64,000 nt of DNA, taken from positions 62,001 to 126,000 of the forward strand of contig JAGWSR010000074.1 in the NCBI GenBank assembly GCA_028869385.1, read 5' to 3'. Below the pieces are notes generated by a model. It was not told the origin of the DNA, made no database searches, and saw only the letters and a list, made by a program, of their open reading frames with translations. Origin of the DNA: a bacterium (GTDB lineage: Bacteria; Vulcanimicrobiota; Vulcanimicrobiia; Vulcanimicrobiales; Vulcanimicrobiaceae). Made by a program: the position numbers and the translations under genes. Below, piece after piece: positions 28,377 to 36,811 of the stretch; within the stretch, counting starts at the first letter, position 1, and each line of letters begins with the position of its first letter.

Positions 28377-28834
28377 GCGACGTACGAAACGTTGACCGCG
28401 AACCCGGCGGCTTCGGCCCGCATGATGACGCCGTACACTCGATCGAGCTCTTCTTCGATCGAGGTGATCTCGAACGCGCTCACGTGTACCCGCGCGGCAT
28501 TCGTCCATAGCAGCGTTCGCGCGCGCTCGAAGGCACTACGCAGGCGCTGCGGCGTCGCTTCGAGGACCGGCCAGTCGAGGTCGTGCTGCGCGGGCACCAC
28601 CCGCCATCCCGCACCGGAGAGCATGCCGAGCTCATCGTTCGCATCGAAGGCATGCGGCACCGCGGAGAGCACGTCGAGCGCCTCACGATCCTCGCCCCCG
28701 AGCGGCAATCCGAGCTCGCCGAGGCGGAGGATGTAACGAAAGAACGATGCGTTCCCGACCGTATAGGCGCCGGCGGGCGAAGCGACGTTGACGTGGATCT
28801 GATCGAGGTCGGGGGCCTCCCCGTGCGGATGCAT
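28373..28834 (-). CDS. Hypothetical protein coupled to the glycosylase
   Basis: 153 residues, not recognised. Mixed alpha/beta composition with several conserved-looking acidic and aromatic patches (NASFFRYILRLGELGLPLGGED, in pieces; HDLDWPVLEATPQRLR), no signal peptide, no membrane segment and no cysteine. Begins at ATG 28834 and overlaps the downstream glycosylase start by 4 nt, so the two are expected to be made together. A repair accessory role is possible from context only. Confidence 0.65.
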   Translation of the reverse strand: MHPHGEAPDLDQIHVNVASPAGAYTVGNASFFRYILRLGELGLPLGGEDREALDVLSAVPHAFDANDELGMLSGAGWRVVPAQHDLDWPVLEATPQRLRSAFERARTLLWTNAARVHVSAFEITSIEEELDRVYGVIMRAEAAGFAVNVSYVA

Positions 28835-28892
28835 ACCTCGGCTCTATTCGCGCGGGAGAAGTTCCGCTCTTGCAGAGCGAAAGCTCGGCCGC

Positions 28893-30158
28893 ATGATCGA
28901 GGCGGTGTACAACGCGTGCGTCCGGTGCGGGCTCTGCCTGCCGACCTGCCCGACCTATCTCGAGACGATGACCGAGACCTCGGGGCCCAGGGGCCGGATC
29001 AGCCTCATCGCCGATGTGGACCAGGGGCGCCTCGAATTGCTCAGCCCCGGCTTCGTCGAACAGATGTCGCAGTGCCTCGACTGCCGCGCGTGCGAGGCCG
29101 CCTGTCCGTCGGGCGTCCGGTACGGCAGCCTGCTCGAAGAGATGCGAGCGCGCATCGAGCGCGCGCAGGCGCCGAACCGCTCCGCCGGACGCCGCCGCGT
29201 CCGCGAGCTGCTCTTGCACCGCCTCTTCCGCTCCGGGCGCCTGATGCGGGCGGCCGCGGCCGTCGTGCGCGCGGGGCAGCGAACCGGGCTGCACGTCGCG
29301 GCGGCACGGCTGCTAGGGCTCGGGGATGCGGCCGCGCTCGCACCGGAGATTCCCGAGCGCGCGTTCGTGCCGAACGATCAACGTTACGAGGTCGCGGGAG
29401 CGGCGGGCACCGCTTTTTTGCATGCCGGTTGCGTGATGAGCGTCGCATTCGCGCCGGTGCACGAGGCGACGATCCGCATGCTCAATCGCGCGCGCATGAA
29501 CGTCGTCGTTCCGCGCGATCAAGGCTGCTGCGGAGCGATCGCCGTGCACGCCGGCGAGCCCGACTTCGCGCGCGAACTCGCCAAGCGCAACATCGTCGCG
29601 TTCGAACGCAGCGGCGCGGACGTCTATGTCGTGAACGCCGCGGGGTGTGGTTCGGCGCTCAAAGAGACCGATCGCCTCTTCGCCGACGACCCCGAGTGGA
29701 GCGAACGCGCCGCGCGCTTTTCCGCGCGCGTCCGAGACGCGATCGAGGTACTGGATGCGATGGACCTCGATCCGCGCATCGGCGCGCTGGACGTGGAGGT
29801 TACCTACCAAGAGCCGTGCCATCTCGTGCACGCGCAGCGCGTGAGCGCCGCTCCGCGTCGTCTCCTCGCGCAGATTCCCGGCTTGCGCCTGATCGAGATG
29901 GAGGAGCGAACGATCTGTTGCGGCGGCGCGGGGATTTACAACCTCACGCAGCCCGAGATGGCGAAGCGCCTCCAGCGCCGCAAAGTGGAGCACATTCGCG
30001 CGACCGGTGCCGCGATCGTCGTGACGGCGAATCCGGGGTGCGCGATGCAAGTGGCGTCGGGCCTGCGTTCCGACGGCTCCCGCGTCGAGGTCAAACACCT
30101 CGTCGAGCTCCTAGACGAGGCCTACGCGCGTTACGGAGCCGCGGTCAACCGCGCCTGA
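28893..30158 (+). CDS. GlcF-type (Fe-S)-binding oxidoreductase subunit
   Basis: 421 residues. Two N-terminal 4Fe-4S ferredoxin motifs (CVRCGLCLPTCP; CLDCRACEAACPSG), then two CCG domains (DQGCCGAIAVHAG; TICCGGAGIYN) that bind further Fe-S or heme-reductase partners. Family members carry electrons from FAD oxidases such as GlcD to the membrane pool in glycolate or D-lactate oxidation. The likely partner flavoprotein at 12708 is not adjacent, which is unusual. ATG start 28893; the 3' end overlaps the convergent STAS gene by 28 nt. Confidence 0.92.
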   Translation: MIEAVYNACVRCGLCLPTCPTYLETMTETSGPRGRISLIADVDQGRLELLSPGFVEQMSQCLDCRACEAACPSGVRYGSLLEEMRARIERAQAPNRSAGRRRVRELLLHRLFRSGRLMRAAAAVVRAGQRTGLHVAAARLLGLGDAAALAPEIPERAFVPNDQRYEVAGAAGTAFLHAGCVMSVAFAPVHEATIRMLNRARMNVVVPRDQGCCGAIAVHAGEPDFARELAKRNIVAFERSGADVYVVNAAGCGSALKETDRLFADDPEWSERAARFSARVRDAIEVLDAMDLDPRIGALDVEVTYQEPCHLVHAQRVSAAPRRLLAQIPGLRLIEMEERTICCGGAGIYNLTQPEMAKRLQRRKVEHIRATGAAIVVTANPGCAMQVASGLRSDGSRVEVKHLVELLDEAYARYGAAVNRA

Positions 30159-30505
30159 CCCTCGATCGCGTCGGCAAGCGAGGCGTACACCGGGAAGACG
30201 CGCATGAGCCCGGTGATGTTGAGCAGGCGCGATATCGGACCGTCGTGGACGACGAGGCGCACCTGGCCGCCGTGTTCGAGCGCCCGGCGATGCGCGCCGA
30301 TCAGCGCGCCGAGTCCCGTCGAATCGAGGAATTCGAGCTTGGTGAGGTCGACGATGATGTCGTGGCTGCCCGCACCCGCCGCTTCGACGAGCGCCGCGCG
30401 CACCGACGGAGCGGTCGCGATGTCGAGGCTGCCGCGCAGCTTGTAGATCAGCGTCTCGCCGTGGTTCTCGGTCTTGATGTCGATGCTCAGCTCTTCGTGC
30501 GACAT
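30131..30505 (-). CDS. STAS-domain anti-anti-sigma factor (RsbV/SpoIIAA type)
   Basis: 124 residues, a single STAS domain with LRGSLDIATAP and DLTKLEFLDSTGLGALIG. Ser62 is the position phosphorylated by RsbW-type kinases and dephosphorylated by PP2C phosphatases. In partner switching the unphosphorylated form frees a sigma factor. No kinase or sigma gene adjoins it; candidates in the window are the PP2C-HATPase protein (20259) and the sigma factor (58794). ATG with AGGAG 10 nt upstream. First of three head-to-tail minus-strand genes is upstream at 30863. Confidence 0.92.
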   Translation of the reverse strand: MSHEELSIDIKTENHGETLIYKLRGSLDIATAPSVRAALVEAAGAGSHDIIVDLTKLEFLDSTGLGALIGAHRRALEHGGQVRLVVHDGPISRLLNITGLMRVFPVYASLADAIEGQARLTAAP

Positions 30506-30520
30506 GTCGATCGTTCTCCT

Positions 30521-30862
30521 TCAGCCTTGGTACTCGCGCCACTCGATGAGCAGTCCGCCTTCACGATGCGCGAGCGCGCACCCTGCGCTCGTTCGCCACT
30601 GCCCATCCTGCGCGCGCAGAGCGAAGCGATAGGCGATCGCCGCGCGCTCTCCTTCGACGACGCTCGTTTCGAGGTCGAACCGCCACGGCGGCCCGTCGCG
30701 AAAGAAGCGTTGAAAGTGCTCGCGGATCGCTTCGCGGCCGACGATCGGCTCGCGGCCCGCTTCGTGATAGCGCCCATCGGGTGCGAAGAATGCGCTCGCG
30801 CGTAGAGCGTCGCCCGCCTGCCACGCGGCGACGAGCTCTTCGATAAGGGCTCGCATCGTCAT
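30521..30862 (-). CDS. SnoaL/NTF2-like domain protein
   Basis: 113 residues, cone-shaped alpha+beta NTF2-like fold. ALIEELVAAWQAGDALRASAFFAPDGRYHE and GREAIREHFQRFF (in pieces) are typical of SnoaL_2/DUF4440-like proteins, which act as small isomerases/hydrolases or ligand-binding modules. No catalytic pair can be named with confidence. ATG lies directly at the DUF1835 stop and the STAS gene follows 15 nt later, so the three genes look co-transcribed. Confidence 0.8.
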   Translation of the reverse strand: MTMRALIEELVAAWQAGDALRASAFFAPDGRYHEAGREPIVGREAIREHFQRFFRDGPPWRFDLETSVVEGERAAIAYRFALRAQDGQWRTSAGCALAHREGGLLIEWREYQG

Positions 30863-31810
30863 CTACTGTACCGCCGCTTCGCGCGAGTTAAACGTGCGCA
30901 GGAGTTCGTCCCAGCGAACGGGTGCGCTTCCGGTCAGGTGGACGCCGCCGATCCAGCGATCGCACGGCGCGAACGCGAGCCAGTCCGCGTCGCCCGCGAG
31001 CACGCGACGTCCGAGCACGCTCGGAACGAGCGCATCTTCTTCTCCTTCGAGGAGCGGCGCCGGACCGCTCGCGAGATCGCGCACGATCGCCGCGAAGGAC
31101 GCATCACCGAGAAACGGTGCCTCCTCGCGCGCTTGCGCGCGCCGAAAGAGTTCGTCGCTCCGCGCGGGTCCCGTCGAGACGGCGGCGAGGGCCGCGCGCT
31201 GCGAGCGCGAGAGTCCGTCGTGCATCCACGGATACTCTTCGCACAGACGCGCGAAGCCCGCTCGCAGATGCGGAAGCTGCGGCGCATCCTCGCGCGCGAA
31301 CGGCAGCAGCGCCATCGGGTCGTCGGAAACGAACGCATCCCACGCCCGTCGCGCGTAGGCGAACGACGATTCGGTCACGGTGCGACGCTTCGGATAGAGC
31401 GCATCCAATTCGGCGATCGTGAGCGCCGTAAGATAGACGTCGGTCTGCACGAGCGAGACACGTCCGGCCTCGATGCCGTCGGCGCGCAGCTGCGTGAGAA
31501 TCTGCAGGATCTGCAGTTGATCGTAGAGATCGTGTTCGAACCACAACACGATCTCCTCAAAATCGCGCGCCCGGCGCACGACCGCATCGCGCTTGGCGAA
31601 GTCGTGGCGCAATTTGATCGCGTTTCCGAAACCTCGCGAGGCGAGATAATCGGCTCGCACGGCGCTCTGCGCCTCGAGTGCGAGCCCCGCGGGGACGGGC
31701 CCCTCGTGCAGCACGTCGCGCCACGCGAGATGCGTGCCGAGCACCCCCGCTTTCTTGAGCAAGGAGAGGGCGGCATCGCCGTTCGTCATCTGCAGGGTGT
31801 TCAAACTCAT
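30863..31810 (-). CDS. DUF1835 domain protein
   Basis: 315 residues. The N-terminal TNGDAALSLLKKAG and WRDVLHEGPVP match the DUF1835 signature. The central VLWFEHDLYDQLQILQIL and RVSLVQTDVYL fit the same family, and a C-terminal helical domain follows. Function unknown in the family. Start at ATG 31810; a much longer reading frame upstream has no homology. Divergent from the papain-like peptidase, about 93 nt between them, where the promoters must lie. Confidence 0.8.
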   Translation of the reverse strand: MSLNTLQMTNGDAALSLLKKAGVLGTHLAWRDVLHEGPVPAGLALEAQSAVRADYLASRGFGNAIKLRHDFAKRDAVVRRARDFEEIVLWFEHDLYDQLQILQILTQLRADGIEAGRVSLVQTDVYLTALTIAELDALYPKRRTVTESSFAYARRAWDAFVSDDPMALLPFAREDAPQLPHLRAGFARLCEEYPWMHDGLSRSQRAALAAVSTGPARSDELFRRAQAREEAPFLGDASFAAIVRDLASGPAPLLEGEEDALVPSVLGRRVLAGDADWLAFAPCDRWIGGVHLTGSAPVRWDELLRTFNSREAAVQ

Positions 31811-31903
31811 AATGGTACGGGCAGCGTACTTCCGACGGGCCCTCTGCGGGACCTTGAAGCGTGCGAGCGGGAGCTCGGTGCGGACCCGCCAATCGTTCGC
31901 ACG

Positions 31904-32656
31904 ATGTCCATGCCAACCGCAACGCACTACGGCACCAAGCACGACACACCGGACGACCGCGACCATCGCTACGAAGCGCCGCCGGCCGAGCTCCCGCCGA
32001 GCGTGGACCTGCGCTCCGCGTGCGGTGCGGTGTACACCCAAGGCATGATCCGGAGTTGCAGCGCGCACGCGCTCGCATCGGCGCTCACGTTTCTCGAGCG
32101 CAAGCGCGGCGGTCCGGTCGTCCTTCCCTCGCGGCTCTTCATGTATTACAACGCGCGCGCCATCACCAAGCAGACCGCGGACGACAGCGGCGCGACGATT
32201 CGCGACGCGATCAAGGCGCTCCATGCCTCCGGTGCGTGTGACGAGAGCCTCTGGCCCTACGACGCGGCCAACGTCACCGTGGCCCCACCGTCGACCTGTT
32301 ACGAGAACGCGACCATGCACGCGCTGCAATACGCGCGCATCGCGCAGGACGACGTTTCGCACGCGCGTGCGTGCCTCGCCGAAGGCTATACGTTCGTGCT
32401 CGGCATCGAGATCTACCACGACGCGCTGCACGCGCTCGATCAGAGCGGCCACCTCGCGCCGCCGACGAGCACCGATACGTTCCTCGCCGGCCACGCGGTC
32501 ATGGCCGTCGGCTACGACGCGAACGCGCGTACCTTCACCGCGCTCAACTCCGAAGGCCCATCCTGGGGCGACGGCGGCTACTTCACCTTCGACGAGGCCT
32601 ACGTCACCGACCCGAAACTCGCGTTCGACCTCTGGACAATCCGCAAGGTCGGCTAG
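31904..32656 (+). CDS. Papain-like (C1A) cysteine peptidase
   Basis: 250 residues. The papain catalytic set is complete: oxyanion Gln46 (YTQGMIRSC), nucleophile Cys52, His197 (GHAVMAVGYD) and Asn215 (ALNSEGPSWGDGGYF). Opens with SVDLRSAC like bacterial C1A enzymes. There is no signal peptide and only about 30 residues before the mature domain, too short for an inhibitory propeptide, so it appears to be cytoplasmic or non-classically released. ATG 31904 is the only start near the homology and lacks a clear ribosome site. Convergent with the Tricorn-type protease, 9 nt apart. Confidence 0.88.
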   Translation: MSMPTATHYGTKHDTPDDRDHRYEAPPAELPPSVDLRSACGAVYTQGMIRSCSAHALASALTFLERKRGGPVVLPSRLFMYYNARAITKQTADDSGATIRDAIKALHASGACDESLWPYDAANVTVAPPSTCYENATMHALQYARIAQDDVSHARACLAEGYTFVLGIEIYHDALHALDQSGHLAPPTSTDTFLAGHAVMAVGYDANARTFTALNSEGPSWGDGGYFTFDEAYVTDPKLAFDLWTIRKVG

Positions 32657-32665
32657 GTGCTGCCG

Positions 32666-35600
32666 CTACTGCGGCGGCAGCACCGGATGGTGATTCGGAT
32701 ACGGCGGCGGCAGATAGTGCGGCAGCGGATGCGCGCGCAGTTCGTCCATCGCCGTGCGGACCGCCGCTTCGAGTTGCGGATCGTGTCCTTCGCGTACGAG
32801 CTTGGGATCCTGTACGACCGTGACGTCGGGGGCGATCCCGTGGCCCTCGACCTCCCAGTGTCCGTGGAGCCCGCCGATCGCCACGCGCGGCGCCATCACC
32901 GCACCGCCGTCCATCAATGACGGATAGCCGCCGATGCCGACCAGGCCGCCCCACGTGCGCACGCCGACGAGTTTGCCGATGCCCGCTTTGCGGAAGAGCC
33001 ACGGCATCGCGTCACCGCCCGAGCCCGCGTACTGGTTGATCACCATGACCTTCGGTCCGTAGATCGCGAGCGGCGGATCGAGATAGGTATCGCCGTCGCG
33101 GCCCTTGATGATCGCGTGCGCCTTACGCCCGAGCAAATCGATCACGTAGTCGGCGATTTGACCGCCGTGATTGTAGCGCTCGTCGAGGATCACGCCCTCG
33201 CGATTGACCTGCGCGAAGAAGTAGCGATTGAAGTTCGTGAACCCGCCGAACGCCGTGTCGGGCATATACACGTAGGCGAGTTTGCCGCCGCTCAACCGAT
33301 CGACGAGACGCCGGTTATCTTCGATCCACGCGAGTTTGCGCAGATTCGCTTCGCTCGCGAGCGGCACGACGGTGACGTCGCGCGCGCCGCTGCCGTCCGC
33401 GTGCGGTCCGACGCGAATGATCGTCTGCTTACCGGCGGTCTCCTCGAAGTACGCATACACTTCGCGCCCGGTCGTGACCGGCGTGCCGTTGACGGCGAGC
33501 AGATACTCGCCCGGCTTCACGTTGACGCCCGGCTGCGTAAGCGGCGCGTGCAGTTGCGGATTCCAATTTTCGCCGTCGTAGATTTTTGCGAACCGGTAAT
33601 GCCCGTCGCTGATCTCATAGTCCGCGCCGAGCAGGCCGATGTGCACGTCGTGCATGGGCGGCGGCGAGCCGCCGTACACCCAGAGATGGCCGACCGAGAG
33701 ATAGCTGATCATCTCGTGCGTCAAGTAGGTGAAATCGTCGCGCGATGCGAGGCCCGGCAAGAAGACCGCGAAGCGCCGCTCCGCCGCGGCGATATCCAAG
33801 CCGTGATGGTGCGGATCGTAGAAATAGTCGCGCTCGATGCGCCACGTCTCGCGATACATCTGCGCCCATTGCGCGGGCGGATCGACGCGCATCTCCATCG
33901 CGCCCGTCGCGAGCGTGCCTTCATTCGCCTTCGGCGGCGTGGCCGTCGAGACGATCGCCCACGCGGCCGTGCCGTAGGGGGCGGCGCGCCCGAGCAAGAG
34001 CTTCTTGCCGTCCGCGCTCACGACGAATCCGGAGATGCCGCCGGCCCACGGCAGCACGCGGCGAGAGGTGAGATCGAAGCGGAGCAGCGACTGCGCCTCG
34101 GCGCCCTCGCCGAGCGCGACGACCGGTGCTTGCGCGAGGAAGATCGTGCCGGGTTCGGCCGCCTGGAGCGACGTGTAGTTGCCGTCGGGAATCGGCAGCG
34201 AGACGATGCGCTGACCGATGCCCGCGAAGTCGATCGGATGCGAGGTCGGAGCGGGTTTCGCCGCCGGCTTTGCGGCGGCGGGCTTCGGTGCGGCGGCTTC
34301 GGGCTCGTCGCTCGTCACGCGCTCCTCGTCGCTCACGGGTGCGATCGGCGAGGCATCGGATGCGTGCAGCACCGCCGCGTACACGCTGCTCGTCACCGGG
34401 CGGTTATCGCTCTCCATGTCGAGGCCATAGGCCGCAAGCGCGGTGTTGGTGCTCGAGAGAAAGTAGAGATACTTTCCGGTACGGTCGAACGCGGGGTTCG
34501 TCGCATCGCTCATGCCGTCGGTCACCTGGTGCGCCTGCCGCTCGAGCGTATCGTACACGACGATCGCGTGCTCGAAGTTCGTGAGTTGCTGCGTGTAGGC
34601 GAAGTAGCGCCCGTCGGGCGACCACGCACCGTCGAGTCGGTTCGCGCCGAACGACTCGAAGGGCTGTGAGGCGATCTTCACCGCGTGCGGATGCTCCGCG
34701 CTCACGTCGATGTAGTATACGCCGAGATGCTTATCGGTGTAGGCGATCTTCTTGCTGTCGGGCGACCAGATCGGCGAATAGTAGAACGACGGCCGCGGCT
34801 CGAGTTCGTACACCTTCTCCGGCTGCAGCGCACGCTGATCGCGTAGATGCAGCGCGTATTCGCCGCCGGCATCGGAGAAGTACGCGATCCACTTGCCGTC
34901 GGGCGACCAGGCCGGATCGCGCTCCTCAACGCCCGGGGAGCGCGTGATATCGCGAATGTCGCCGTGCTGCGCGGGCACCGTAAAGATGTCGCCGTGCGCT
35001 TCGAAGACGGCGCGGACGCCGCTCGGCGAGATGCCGCCGTTCTGAATCTGCGATCCGACCGATTCCCAGTGCGGGCGTACCTCCGCGAGATCGGCGTGAA
35101 TGGCGATCGGAATGTTCCGATCGGTGTGCGACGCCGGATCGTACACGTGGATCGCGTCGAATTGCGAGTACACGATCTCGCCGTCGTTCGCGGAGGCCGA
35201 GACGATGTCGAACCCGTGATGGTTCTCAACCAGCTGCCGCACGGTTCGCGCGTGCGTGTCGTACGCGAAGAGCGTATAGTTGCCGTTGCGATCGGAGACG
35301 AAGTAGATCGTCGAACCGATCCACATCGGATAGCGATCGTTCGAGTTGTTGCGCGGAATCGCGGTCACCGACGAATCGGCCATGTTCGCGATCCAGATCG
35401 GCGTCGTCTGTCCGCCGCGATACCCTTGCCAGAACGGCTCCCATTGGCCGTTCGGCACGTAGGCAAAGTGCGATTGGTCGGCCGAGAACGAGCCCGCGTT
35501 CGCATCCGGCAGCGGAAGTTCGCTCGCCTCGCCTCCACGCGGTGCGATCTCGTACACCTGCATCGCATCGGTCGGGCTATTGCGCGCCGATCGGAAGAGG

Positions 35601-35968
35601 ATGCGTTTGCCGTCGGGCGTCCAGCCGATCACGATGTCGGGCGCCGGATGGTAGGTGACGCGCGTCGGTTCGCCGCCGATCGCCGGCACGGTATAGACGT
35701 CCACGTTGCCGTCGTAATTTGCGCTGAACGCGATCGTCGATCCGTCGGGCGAAAAGTACGGCGCACTCGCGAGCCCATATCCGGTGACGAGACGGCGCGC
35801 GTCGCCGCCCGAGCGCGGTACGGTCCAGATGTCGCCCGCGTACACGAACGCGACCTGCGTGCGACTGATGGTGGGAGACTGCAAGAGCAGCGGCGTGGCC
35901 GCGAGGGCCGACGAAACGCAAGCGCACACGAAAGCGCCGGCGATGAGCAGCGAGCGAACGATCGTCAT
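32666..35968 (-). CDS. Tricorn-type protease (S41 family, TolB-like propeller, PDZ)
   Basis: 1100 residues with an N-terminal Sec signal (SLLIAGAFVCACVSSALA). WD40/TolB-like beta-propeller repeats occupy about 25-620 (SPDGSTIAFSANYD, SPDGKWIAYFSD, SPDGRYFAYTQQ). The C1 region has the catalytic His in SVGHLWVYGG, then a PDZ domain (about 860-930) and the C2 peptidase core with the nucleophile Ser near 982 in YAGSGGDAMPW. Tricorn degrades peptides released by other proteases. The signal peptide implies a periplasmic or secreted enzyme. ATG chosen at 35968, behind GGGAGG; upstream sequence is non-homologous. An Ala/Pro-rich insert is at about 555-580. Confidence 0.9.
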   Translation of the reverse strand: MTIVRSLLIAGAFVCACVSSALAATPLLLQSPTISRTQVAFVYAGDIWTVPRSGGDARRLVTGYGLASAPYFSPDGSTIAFSANYDGNVDVYTVPAIGGEPTRVTYHPAPDIVIGWTPDGKRILFRSARNSPTDAMQVYEIAPRGGEASELPLPDANAGSFSADQSHFAYVPNGQWEPFWQGYRGGQTTPIWIANMADSSVTAIPRNNSNDRYPMWIGSTIYFVSDRNGNYTLFAYDTHARTVRQLVENHHGFDIVSASANDGEIVYSQFDAIHVYDPASHTDRNIPIAIHADLAEVRPHWESVGSQIQNGGISPSGVRAVFEAHGDIFTVPAQHGDIRDITRSPGVEERDPAWSPDGKWIAYFSDAGGEYALHLRDQRALQPEKVYELEPRPSFYYSPIWSPDSKKIAYTDKHLGVYYIDVSAEHPHAVKIASQPFESFGANRLDGAWSPDGRYFAYTQQLTNFEHAIVVYDTLERQAHQVTDGMSDATNPAFDRTGKYLYFLSSTNTALAAYGLDMESDNRPVTSSVYAAVLHASDASPIAPVSDEERVTSDEPEAAAPKPAAAKPAAKPAPTSHPIDFAGIGQRIVSLPIPDGNYTSLQAAEPGTIFLAQAPVVALGEGAEAQSLLRFDLTSRRVLPWAGGISGFVVSADGKKLLLGRAAPYGTAAWAIVSTATPPKANEGTLATGAMEMRVDPPAQWAQMYRETWRIERDYFYDPHHHGLDIAAAERRFAVFLPGLASRDDFTYLTHEMISYLSVGHLWVYGGSPPPMHDVHIGLLGADYEISDGHYRFAKIYDGENWNPQLHAPLTQPGVNVKPGEYLLAVNGTPVTTGREVYAYFEETAGKQTIIRVGPHADGSGARDVTVVPLASEANLRKLAWIEDNRRLVDRLSGGKLAYVYMPDTAFGGFTNFNRYFFAQVNREGVILDERYNHGGQIADYVIDLLGRKAHAIIKGRDGDTYLDPPLAIYGPKVMVINQYAGSGGDAMPWLFRKAGIGKLVGVRTWGGLVGIGGYPSLMDGGAVMAPRVAIGGLHGHWEVEGHGIAPDVTVVQDPKLVREGHDPQLEAAVRTAMDELRAHPLPHYLPPPYPNHHPVLPPQ

Positions 35969-36046
35969 TCGCCTCCCGTTAGTCGGCGGGGGGACGCTCC
36001 CTGCAGACGCCTCGGCTGCGTGCCGCGAAGCTGGCAACGAACGCGT

Positions 36047-36490
36047 TCAACACGCGCCGAGGTTGTACACGGAGCTCGCTTGCGATGCATCGGGACGGAA
36101 GCTGCGATCGTAGATCAGGCGCGCCGCGCCCACCGAAGGATCGCGCATAGATCCATCGAGCGTGACGCTTATGAATCGCATCTCGCTCGCGTGAACGCAG
36201 ACGATTGCGCGCCACGGATTGAGCCCCAGGATCTCGACGTTGAGTTCGTAGCGCCCCGGCGCAAGACCGAAGGCAATGAAGCGCCCGTGCGCATCCGTGC
36301 GCCCTTCCCACACCGACGACGGTCCGACGATCGAGACTCGCGCACCGCTCACAACGGGCATCGGATCGCGCATCACGTCGAGCACGACGCCGCGGAGGCC
36401 GCCATCGGCATCCTGCGCCGATCCCGCGAGCGGGAGGACGGCACCGACCACCGCGGCGAGGACGGCGCTCCAGATGCGATGCTTGACCAT
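36047..36490 (-). CDS. Secreted protein with carboxypeptidase regulatory-like (CarboxypepD_reg) domain
   Basis: 147 residues. Signal peptide (HRIWSAVLAAVVGAVLPLAGSAQ) then one transthyretin-like domain: LRGVVLDVMRDPMPVVSGARVSI, TDAHGRFIAFGLAPGRYELNVE (in pieces) and a strand-rich end, with cysteines in IVCVHASE and the C-terminal LGAC. Such domains are structural beta-sandwiches found on exported proteins. Start ATG 36490; the frame upstream overlaps the tRNA gene and cannot be coding. No partner is obvious. Confidence 0.75.
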   Translation of the reverse strand: MVKHRIWSAVLAAVVGAVLPLAGSAQDADGGLRGVVLDVMRDPMPVVSGARVSIVGPSSVWEGRTDAHGRFIAFGLAPGRYELNVEILGLNPWRAIVCVHASEMRFISVTLDGSMRDPSVGAARLIYDRSFRPDASQASSVYNLGAC

Positions 36491-36539
36491 GTCTGCGAAG
36501 CCTTCGAAACGTGCCGAGCGTGACCTCGCGACGCAAATG

Positions 36540-36566
36540 AAAACGCACCGAGCATTGCCCGGTGCG
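36540..36566 (-). terminator. Intrinsic terminator after tRNA-Gln
   Basis: On the minus strand: CGCACCG, a 9-nt loop, CGGTGCG, then TTTT. The 7-bp stem ends right before the T-run, downstream of the tRNA 3' end, and it separates the tRNA from the secreted-protein gene. Confidence 0.8.
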
Positions 36567-36574
36567 CTTCTCTC

Positions 36575-36649
36575 TGGCTGGGGTGGCTGGATTCGAACCA
36601 ACGCATGGCGGAGTCAAAGTCCGCTGCCTTACCGCTTGGCTACACCCCA
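36575..36649 (-). tRNA. tRNA-Gln (anticodon UUG)
   Basis: 75 nt including an encoded CCA. Acceptor TGGGGTG pairs fully with CACCCCA, discriminator G. D-arm AGCCAAGCGGTAAGGC, anticodon stem GCGGA/TCCGC with loop CTTTGAC (anticodon TTG at 36615-36617), and T-arm with GGTTCGAATCC. The 5' terminal bases form the start of a repeated element (36644-36690). An intrinsic terminator follows. Confidence 0.97.
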
Positions 36650-36764
36650 TCGGCTTTCGGCTGCGCCGAAAGTCGCGACATCCGGTCGCTCCGATTCTGT
36701 CGCCGCTTCCTGCGGCGACCCCATCGGCTTTCGGCTGCGCCGAACGTCGCGACATCCTGTCGCT
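36644..36764. repeat. Pair of 47-bp direct repeats containing palindromes, abutting tRNA-Gln
   Basis: Copies at 36644-36690 and 36718-36764 differ at two positions. Each holds CTTTCGGC-TGC-GCCGAAAG (one pair is broken in copy 2) and GTCGCGAC. Between them is another hairpin, GTCGCCGC, 5-nt loop, GCGGCGAC (36699-36719). Copy 1 overlaps the first six bases of the tRNA, and copy 2 repeats those six bases away from the tRNA. Confidence 0.9.
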
Positions 36765-36811
36765 GAAAATCGCGACGGGCGAGATTACGGCGTGGGTTCG
36801 GGGGTCCCTTT

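Noticed and set aside
31811-32494. N-terminal extension of the DUF1835 protein to 32494
   Set aside because: It runs antisense through the papain-like peptidase, and DUF1835 homology begins at the ATG at 31810.
36490-36601. Upstream start for the CarboxypepD_reg protein at 36601
   Set aside because: It would run through the tRNA-Gln gene and its terminator and lacks the signal peptide at its N-terminus.
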